A stretch of DNA of 64,000 nucleotides from the NCBI RefSeq assembly GCF_030719215.1, contig NZ_CP120984.1, positions 1 through 64,000 of the forward strand. Direction: 5' to 3'. The DNA is from Streptomyces sp. Alt3 (lineage in GTDB: Bacteria > Actinomycetota > Actinomycetes > Streptomycetales > Streptomycetaceae). The translations under genes were made by a program, and so were the position numbers. The notes beneath the pieces are model-generated. The model had not been told where the DNA came from and searched no databases. It was given only the letters and a program-made list of their open reading frames with translations. This document shows positions 57,551-64,000 of the stretch, one piece after another (within the stretch, counting starts at the first letter, position 1; each line of letters begins with the position of its first letter).

Positions 57551-59737
57551 TCAGGACACGTTGCGCAGGCGCAGCTCCGCGGAGCAGTAGGCGGTGTAGG
57601 CCAGCCCCAGCACGTTGTTCTTGCGCAGCATGGTCATGCGGACCTTGTGCAGGGCTGGCCCGACCGCTTCGCCAGCGAGGAGCCGCTCCCAGAAGCGCTC
57701 GCCGATCTCGTTGGCCATCCCCTGTTCGATCATGATCTCGGTGCCCACCACTCCAGCGGCGCTGAAGGCGGAGAAGGCTTCGACGAAGGTCAGCCAGGAG
57801 GCCGGGTCGGTGTCGAGGGTGTGACAGCCGTTGAGGAAGACGACGGGGGCCACCTCGTCGCCCTGCCGCCAGGGTGAGGAGTCCGCCCAGGCGGCGAGAT
57901 CCCGCGGGGTGATCCGTTCTCCCTGACCGATCTCCAGCACGGTGGTGCTGGGGGGCTCGGCCAGGGGGTCGGGGCGGCGCCCGTGGCCGTAGAAGTAGAC
58001 GCAGGCTCCCGAGGCGTCGATCAGCGCCTTGCGCAGTGTGTCGCTGCGGTTGCAGTCGTGGACGCCGCCGTGCAGGAAGTGGCCACGCAACACGGTGAGG
58101 TGATTGTCCATCAACTCTTGGTCGATCGTGAGGCTGCGAGCCACGGTCAGTGCCGGGGCCTCACCGTCACGGCCCGCCCACAGCTGCAGTCGGCGGCCGG
58201 GCGGGGCCGACGGCGGCTGCTCGATGAAGTGGCGATATCCCCAGAAGCCGAACGGACACAGGGTGTTGAGCCCGTGTCGGCTCTCCTCGGGGCAGGAACG
58301 TGCCGTGTCGTCGCGATGGACCTCCGCCCATCCGGCGGCGCAGCGCTCCAGGTCTCCCTGGTTGTCGAGGGGGATGTCGTAGAGCAGGCTCCAGGGGAAG
58401 GTGACGTTGCCGAGCTCCTGCTGGCAGACCTGGATCGCCGCGGGTGCCCTCAACACGCGTCGCAGCCCCTCCCGCTCGGGCCGACTGCGGGCGAGCAGGA
58501 GGAAGAGCTCCGCGCCCTGGTGGGCGAGCTTCGCCAGGTCGTCGTGGGCGGCGTCGGGCGTCTTGGCGTTGTTCTCGTCGATCAGATTCTCGAGGGAGTC
58601 GTCCTCGTGGTGGACCGCGTGGAGGCCGAACAGGACGTCACGGATGCGCTGGAGCGCGCCCCGCACCTGGTGCTCGGTCAGCCAGAAGCTGCTGACCGGC
58701 CCGTCCTGGGAGAGGACGTCGATCGTCATCGTCCCGCCGACGGGCCGGCCGACCCGGACCGCGGCGGTCCGCGCGGGCAGCGCCGCAAGCTGCGCGTACC
58801 CGGCCGTCAGGGTGTAGTCGACGCTCGCCGTGGTGTCGCCGTCGGGGCTCTCGTGGGCGCCGACGCGGGCGGTCAGGGAGACCGACTGCAGCTGGTTTCC
58901 GCGGTAGGACACGAACAGGCGCAGGCGGGCCGGGCCCGGCTCGTCGGGCGCGGTGAAGGGGATGTACAGGTGTTCGCCGCGGTGTACCGGTTCGCAGGTG
59001 TGGGGCGCGTGCTCGCGCGGCGGACAGGGACAGACCCAGCTGGGGCCGGTCCGCGGCAGGAAGACCGAGTGCCGTGCGGCGGGCAGGTCGAAGTCGTCGC
59101 TGAGGACGGTGATCTCCAGCCAGTCGCCCCGCCCGCCGTCGTCCGTGTGGCCGAGCATGCCGTCGGGGAACGGGCGGGCCTGCCGCGCCAGGAGACTCTG
59201 GTCGGCGAGCCGACCGATGTCCACTTGGAGTTCGTAGGTCCGGCCCGCGGCGAGGACGCGGTCGGCGGGGACGGTCTGCCGGGACAGGGGCCAGACGACG
59301 GAGAGGTTGAGGAAGCGGTCGGCGTCCGGTTCCGTCACCGAGTTCTGGTCCGTGGCCGGTTCGATGTCCCCCACCGAAATGTCGCCAAGAGGCGGGACGG
59401 TGACGCCGTCCGGGCGGCCGTCAGGCGGGGCCTGGGTGCCAGGGCCGCGCAGGCCGTCCTGCCGGGCCGCGCGGAACAGCTCCAGCACCAGTAGCGCCCC
59501 CGGATACTCCCCCAAGACCCCAAAGAACTCGTCGGTGAAGTCCTCGGCACCGAGGTCCGTGCGGTGCAGGAGGGCCTCCCACTTACGACGTGCCTCGTCC
59601 TCCAGTTCCGACCGGCGCCAGAACTCCGATGCCCGCAGCTCCCGCAGTTCGGCTTCGGACGGACAGCGCGGTGCGCCGGGGTACGGGCCGGTCTCGTGCA
59701 CGGTGCCAGTCCTCTTCGCGGGTCGACGGGCGTCCAT
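57551..59737 (-). CDS. CHAT-domain (caspase-like) protein 1
   Basis: The product is 728 residues from ATG 59737. The C-terminal CHAT peptidase has the His-Cys dyad: ACVYFYGHGRR (His585) and VVFLNGCHTLD (Cys638), followed by AFSAAGVVGTEIMI and a terminal LGLAYTAYCSAELRL as in CHAT families. The N-terminal 100 residues are an acidic helical region that could be an effector-associated adaptor, and the middle (about 170-400) reads as beta-rich domains (YELQVDIGRLADQSLL; HLYIPFTAPDEPGPARLRLF). Such proteases are activated by partners in bacterial conflict systems. Divergent from a second CHAT gene. Confidence 0.8.
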   Translation of the reverse strand: MDARRPAKRTGTVHETGPYPGAPRCPSEAELRELRASEFWRRSELEDEARRKWEALLHRTDLGAEDFTDEFFGVLGEYPGALLVLELFRAARQDGLRGPGTQAPPDGRPDGVTVPPLGDISVGDIEPATDQNSVTEPDADRFLNLSVVWPLSRQTVPADRVLAAGRTYELQVDIGRLADQSLLARQARPFPDGMLGHTDDGGRGDWLEITVLSDDFDLPAARHSVFLPRTGPSWVCPCPPREHAPHTCEPVHRGEHLYIPFTAPDEPGPARLRLFVSYRGNQLQSVSLTARVGAHESPDGDTTASVDYTLTAGYAQLAALPARTAAVRVGRPVGGTMTIDVLSQDGPVSSFWLTEHQVRGALQRIRDVLFGLHAVHHEDDSLENLIDENNAKTPDAAHDDLAKLAHQGAELFLLLARSRPEREGLRRVLRAPAAIQVCQQELGNVTFPWSLLYDIPLDNQGDLERCAAGWAEVHRDDTARSCPEESRHGLNTLCPFGFWGYRHFIEQPPSAPPGRRLQLWAGRDGEAPALTVARSLTIDQELMDNHLTVLRGHFLHGGVHDCNRSDTLRKALIDASGACVYFYGHGRRPDPLAEPPSTTVLEIGQGERITPRDLAAWADSSPWRQGDEVAPVVFLNGCHTLDTDPASWLTFVEAFSAFSAAGVVGTEIMIEQGMANEIGERFWERLLAGEAVGPALHKVRMTMLRKNNVLGLAYTAYCSAELRLRNVS

Positions 59738-59829
59738 TGTGTGGCCGGTGCCCGCGCGGGCGCGATGGTTTCGCCGATTAGGGTGACGGTGAACGCGCCG
59801 TGCGACGAGGGAAGCGGGGGCCAGCAGCG
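59738..59829. promoter_or_regulatory. Divergent promoter region of the two CHAT genes
   Basis: Only 92 bases separate the two starts. It contains the 12-base palindrome GCCCGCGCGGGC near 59750 and TTAGGGT near 59777 as a weak -10 for the rightward gene. Sharing suggests co-regulation. Confidence 0.35.
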
Positions 59830-62373
59830 GTGAGCGGAGCCCAGGACCTGACCATCAGGCTGTCGTGGACGGACGACCGCAAGGCGACCGCGGTCGTCGT
59901 CGACGCTGACGACCGTCCGCTGCACACCCCACAGCCCCGGGCTTTGGGCCCGAACACGGCAACGGCCTGGGACGAGCCGGTGCCGTCCGTGGTGGCGGAG
60001 ATGCTGGCAAGGGCCCTGTTCCCTCCCTCCGTCCGCCGGATCGTCGCCGAACGGGCTCCGTACCTGGCTGGCGACGGTCATCTGCGGCTGCGGCTGGTCC
60101 TGCCCGGCGCCGGGGACGAGGGGCCGCGCCCGCTCGGCGCCCTGCGCTGGGAGTCGGTACGCGTCCCCTCTCCGACTGCCCCCGCCGTCGCCTGGGAGGA
60201 CTGGGCGGCCGAGGCGGGGCCCCTGCCCGACGGGGGCCACGAGCTGGGCAGGCACCCGCGATTCACCCTCGTCCGCGAGGTACGGCCCGTGCGTCCGCTG
60301 CCCGCCATGGACAGACCCGGAAAGGGGCTGGTGCTCGTCGCCGACGCCACCTCCGTCCATGGCGACATCAGCACGCCGCAGCACGTGGAGAGAGTGCCGT
60401 CGCCCGAGAGCTGGAGGCGAGGAGACGCCGACCGGCAGTCCGTGACACGGGCGCTGAACGGGTCGTGGCTTTCGGCCCGTACCCTGCCCGCCCCCGCGAC
60501 CGCCGAGGAGATGCAGCGGCAACTCGCCTCGGGGGCCGGAATCTTTTACTTCGGCGGACACCAGACGGCCGGGGGGCTCGTGGTGGGTGCCGAGGGCGGC
60601 ATCGGCGCGGCCGAGTGGCTGGACGCCGGGACCGTGGCAGGCTGGCTGCGGACCGCGGGCGTCCGGCTCGCGGTCCTCATGGCCTGCGACTCTGCTGGGT
60701 CAGCAGACACCCCGGGCTCGGCCGTGTCCGCCGCCGAACGGCTCGTACGGGAAGGCGTGCCCCACGTCGTCGCCGTGCAGGGCAAGGTCAGCCATAGCAG
60801 GGCCGCGACCTTCGCGGGAGGCTTCTTCGATGCCCTGGCCCGGGGGTGTCCCATCGATGTCGCCCTGCGGGAGGGGGCGTTGCTTCTGGACGGTGAGGGG
60901 GCCGTGCCGGTCCTCTACACGCAGCGGCGCAGCGCGGACCTGACGGTCGGACTGCTTCCCGAGGCCGGGCGTCCGGTGCTCTCGTCCACCGCCCACCGCC
61001 TGCCCGTGGGCGACGGAGGCGGCCGACTACCCATGACGGACGAGCGGTTCCTCGTCCACCTCGACGCGTGCTGGTCCCTGAACGAGGCCCCCCTCCTGGA
61101 CGTGCTCGCCGACCCGGCGGCTGTCGACCTCCCCAGGCTGCTCGACGCGGCCGAGAGCACGCTCCACGCCGCACGGCACGCGCAGTCCCTACCGCACGAA
61201 GGGCCGCGCGTCTGGTACGCCTGCGACGCGCCGGCGGGCCGGCTGCCCCGGACCGAGGGCGAGCTGCGCGGGGCCGTCTACCCGCGGTTCTGGGAGAGTC
61301 CCCGGGGCCGGGGGCGGGGTGTCGGACTCGTGGTCCGCTGTCCCGCCGCCACCGCGTTCACGATGGGCGAGGAGTTCCGTGAGGACCTGACGCGGCTGCA
61401 CGACTTCGGCTGGGACCTGCGGGGCGTCGTGGTCCAGGTACACGGCCCGCGGGCGGACTTCGTGCAGCACGCGGCCGAGCGGGTGGCCCGTGTGCTGCTG
61501 CTGGGCGAGTACCTGGTGCGGGAGCAGTCCCGGCAGGGGGAGCGCTCGGACCCGCCCCCGGTGGCCATGCCGTCCGCGCTGGCGCCGCTCACCGGGCCCG
61601 GGCGGGCGGCGGGCGCGCTGCTGGAGCGGGTGCGGTCCGCGGACGGCGACCATGAGCCGGGCCCGGCACCCGTAGTCGACGCCCGTGCCGTCGTGGAGCA
61701 GCTCAACGCCGAGGACTCGTGGGGAGATCCGGCCAACGAGGCAACCGTGCTCCGTGCCGTGGGTCACTGGTGGCCAGTGCTGCACCGGCGGTTGCTGGCC
61801 GCGTACGCCGCCCTGCGCACCGGTCCCGCCCGCGCGTGGTCGCTGCGCTTGGCCGCCGCCCGTGACGGCGACCTGGAGCACTGGCTGAGAAGGGCCGGTA
61901 ACGCGGTGCCGAACCCGGCTGACCTGCCGCTCCTCGACGGCCTGGCCGAACTCGCCGACTCGGTCGTCCTCGCCCTGGTGCGGGCTGGCCTGCGGGACAC
62001 GGACGCCTTCGCGCAGTGGCGGGAGGAGGACCTGTCCCCCGCGGTCCTCGCCGCAGTGGCGGTGGCCGAGCGGGGACGGGTGACCGGCGTGGACCTGGAA
62101 CGACCGGACACCGCGGTGGCGCTGGACCGTGCGGGGCTGATCGGCCCCGCCGATCTGCCGCTGCTCGACCCGGAAGGGCGGTACCCGGGGAGCTGGGCGC
62201 TCGTCACCCGCCATCCGCTCGACGAGCGGGCCGCGGCCTGGCTCAACGGCCTCGACCCCGTCCTGCGCCGCCTCGCCGGCCTGTCGCCCGCACCCGAGGC
62301 GTACGACCTGGAACTGGAGGAACAGGTGTCCGAGCGCCGCAGGGCGCTGCGTCCCCCACTGCCGGGTCACTGA
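59830..62373 (+). CDS. CHAT-domain (caspase-like) protein 2
   Basis: I choose GTG 59830 (VSGAQDLTIRLSWTDD), with GGGGG upstream; GTG 59800 is possible. The product has 847 residues. Here the CHAT domain is N-terminal: GAGIFYFGGHQTAGG (His244) and LAVLMACDSAG (Cys286), followed by GVPHVVAVQGKVS and a FAGGFFDALARG helix typical of the fold. The C-terminal 450 residues are helical and lack recognised motifs, perhaps the sensor or substrate-binding part (LLDAAESTLHAARHAQSLPH; LAELADSVVLALVRAGL). Paired head-to-head with CHAT protein 1. Confidence 0.78.
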   Translation: MSGAQDLTIRLSWTDDRKATAVVVDADDRPLHTPQPRALGPNTATAWDEPVPSVVAEMLARALFPPSVRRIVAERAPYLAGDGHLRLRLVLPGAGDEGPRPLGALRWESVRVPSPTAPAVAWEDWAAEAGPLPDGGHELGRHPRFTLVREVRPVRPLPAMDRPGKGLVLVADATSVHGDISTPQHVERVPSPESWRRGDADRQSVTRALNGSWLSARTLPAPATAEEMQRQLASGAGIFYFGGHQTAGGLVVGAEGGIGAAEWLDAGTVAGWLRTAGVRLAVLMACDSAGSADTPGSAVSAAERLVREGVPHVVAVQGKVSHSRAATFAGGFFDALARGCPIDVALREGALLLDGEGAVPVLYTQRRSADLTVGLLPEAGRPVLSSTAHRLPVGDGGGRLPMTDERFLVHLDACWSLNEAPLLDVLADPAAVDLPRLLDAAESTLHAARHAQSLPHEGPRVWYACDAPAGRLPRTEGELRGAVYPRFWESPRGRGRGVGLVVRCPAATAFTMGEEFREDLTRLHDFGWDLRGVVVQVHGPRADFVQHAAERVARVLLLGEYLVREQSRQGERSDPPPVAMPSALAPLTGPGRAAGALLERVRSADGDHEPGPAPVVDARAVVEQLNAEDSWGDPANEATVLRAVGHWWPVLHRRLLAAYAALRTGPARAWSLRLAAARDGDLEHWLRRAGNAVPNPADLPLLDGLAELADSVVLALVRAGLRDTDAFAQWREEDLSPAVLAAVAVAERGRVTGVDLERPDTAVALDRAGLIGPADLPLLDPEGRYPGSWALVTRHPLDERAAAWLNGLDPVLRRLAGLSPAPEAYDLELEEQVSERRRALRPPLPGH

Positions 62374-62513
62374 GCCGGTAACGGATGCATGGGTATGGCA
62401 CAAAACCGTCCCCAAGATGTCCGCCCGTCCATATCCTGACGACCACTAGCCGGCGTTCCGGCAACGGGGAGAGCGCGGGCAGTGCGGCCCGGCTCAGGAC
62501 ATTAAGGGGCGAC

Positions 62514-64000
62514 GATGCTCGAACACTGGTATTTCACCGCCTCCTTGGGACTCCCCCCGCAGACCGCAGCGACGTTCCTGGACGTCGTCACGGCACTTGA
62601 CGAGCCGGTCGGCAACGAACGGTCCGAGGAACTGGTGTCCTCGGCCATCGAGTGCCTCGGCCAGGCCGGCACGGGGACCGCGCTGTACGCACTGCCACAC
62701 GTTCTCGCCGCCCAACGGCGGTTCTCCGGCGTCACCGAGGTCAACGCCCGTGCCGCGGCCCTCTACCGGGACATCGCGTCGGTCGCGCCCGAACAGCTGC
62801 GGACCCGTATCGGTGCCGCGCTGCGCGCTGCGGGCGGCTCGGAGGCCCATAGGGCGCTGGCGTCGCTGCGTGATCTACTGCCGGACGCCGGTGACGGCGC
62901 GGCCGAGGCGGACACCTCCGTCCCGCCGTATCACGACCTGGTGGAGCAACTCGCCCCCACCGTCGCCCTGGTCGTGGCCCGTTTCCTCGCCGGACGCGAT
63001 CCGCAGGGCGTCGGGGAACTCCTGGAGCAGTCCCCGGCCGTCCTGGACGACGCGCTGGAGGGACGTCATGGCCGATACGCGCTGCTCCACGCGGCCGAGC
63101 TGTGCGCTCTGCTGAGACCGGACGGCGCGGAGGCGGCCCGCGAGGCTCTGGCCGTGGCCTCCCGGGGCGCCTTCGACATGGAGCCGGACCTGCTGGCCAC
63201 CGCGGCCCGGGTCACGTTCGTCCTGCCCCCCGGGGGCCGGCGCCCGGAACCCGGCGCGACCGTGGCGGCCCTGGAGAGCGAGGCGCTGACCGGCGAGCTG
63301 CTCCTCGGCTGGCTCGGCCGGTGGCGGACCGGCGGCACCCTGCCGAAGGAACTCGACAACGACTCGCGGCGGCTGGCCTACGTACGCCTCGGCGGCGTGG
63401 GGCCCCTGCGCGATTCGGCCATGCCGTCGGTGCTGTGGCAGACAGCTCTGTGGTCGCGCGCGGCCGAGCAGGATCCCGCCGGGACGATCGAACGGCTCGC
63501 CCTGTGGTGGCAGACGCCCCAGGGCCCGCCTCGGCGTCCCGACGAACCCGCCCAACGCAATTTCGATCAGGGGCTGCTGACGGTCACGCTCCCCTACACG
63601 TCCTACGACGCCGTCCTGGTGCACGCACACCGGCTCCTGACCCTTCGCCCCCCGGAGACCCCGCGACCGCGGCTGATCTTCGAGCAGGGGCCCGCCGAGG
63701 CCACCCCGCGGGCCACGGCCGCGCGGCTGTGGTCCCCGTGGCTCGTCGCTCCCGCTCCGCCGGGTCCGGGCAAGCAGACGGGAGCCAAGGGCAGGGCGGC
63801 GGCCCCACCACCGCCTCCGGAGCTGCGCGACAACCAGCCGGAGCAACTGGTAAGGCTGCTCGGTGCCGGACTGCTCGCCGCCTCCCTCCTCGGAGGCACG
63901 GCGCACGACGAGGCGGCACCGCGCGAACCGGACGAAGTGGGGCCGCGGCGCGACCATCTGCTGCTGCTCCTCATCCACCTGCGGGACTGCCTGAACCGCG
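62514..64000 (+). CDS. Large helical protein next to CHAT gene, partial
   Basis: ATG 62514, with AAGGGGCG upstream, opens a frame that runs off the right edge; 495 residues visible. It is helical and rich in Ala/Leu/Arg (FLDVVTALDEPVGNERSEEL; LVEQLAPTVALVVARFLAG; LLHAAELCALLRPDGAEAAR), with a Pro-rich linker near 420-435. No enzyme motif is seen. It follows CHAT protein 2 by 140 bases in the same direction and is probably the third part of the module. Confidence 0.6.

Noticed and set aside
59335..60561. 408-residue minus-strand frame across the CHAT promoter
   Set aside because: It reads through both CHAT genes out of frame with Pro/Arg-rich sequence; the CHAT frames carry catalytic motifs.
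1..64000. Telomere or terminal inverted repeat
   Set aside because: The Tap/Tpg-like genes imply linear ends, but no packed palindromes typical of Streptomyces telomeres are present and both edges cut through genes.

Overview
The window is Streptomyces or a close relative. It is very GC-rich, uses many GTG and some TTG starts with GGAGG-type ribosome sites, has four-base ATGA/GTGA gene overlaps, a WhiB-like protein, an actinomycete conjugation cluster and a Tap/Tpg-like pair. No integrase and no rRNA were seen. The most economical reading is a large linear plasmid, or a linear-plasmid region fused to other DNA: it carries end-replication proteins (Tap-like and Tpg-like), a Rep1/Rep2-type replication pair with an origin-like repeat block inside the first gene, ParA/ParB partition genes, a plasmid copy of the sliding clamp and an ATP-dependent DNA ligase.

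Layout. 1-11.5 kb: replication accessory genes (DnaN-like clamp cut by the left edge, multi-HTH protein, small regulator with its own palindromic promoter, DNA ligase, small DUF-type proteins, tpg-like and tap-like genes, and a divergent helicase with helicase-associated repeats). 11.5-13.9 kb: small secreted proteins, including an HNH nuclease. 13.9-28.1 kb: one long leftward block with parB and parA (a symmetric parS-like site lies inside parB), then a conjugation operon (VirB4-type ATPase, SCO6880-like protein, VirB6-like protein, pilin-like protein, transglycosylase/NlpC-P60, FtsK/TraB-type ATPase, DUF2637-like membrane protein), then small zinc and WhiB-like proteins. 28.4-34.7 kb: rightward control and replication genes (GntR regulator, P-loop kinase, two XRE regulators, Rep1-like protein with origin repeats, DnaB-like helicase).

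34.8-48.8 kb is a mosaic: an orphan barstar, a RelE-like/Ser-Thr-kinase fusion, a decayed glycosyltransferase, a chimera of a ParB domain with the end of an IS5-type transposase, a gene with two in-frame stops, a tRNA-Gly(UCC), a PadR unit with iterated operator sites, a frameshifted ComM-like fragment, a HAD hydrolase, then fossils of an XRE regulator, metE and a DJ-1/PfpI gene.

48.7-56.5 kb: an Rhs polymorphic toxin operon with immunity gene, flanked by two diverged copies of the 3' end of a TrmA-family RNA methyltransferase gene. 57-64 kb: two divergently transcribed CHAT (caspase-like) proteins with a membrane protein and a large unknown partner cut by the right edge; this looks like a conflict or defence module. 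The strongest candidates for something new are the protein-primed-polymerase-like motifs in the Tap-like protein, the RelE-kinase fusion, the symmetric parS-like site and the CHAT pair.
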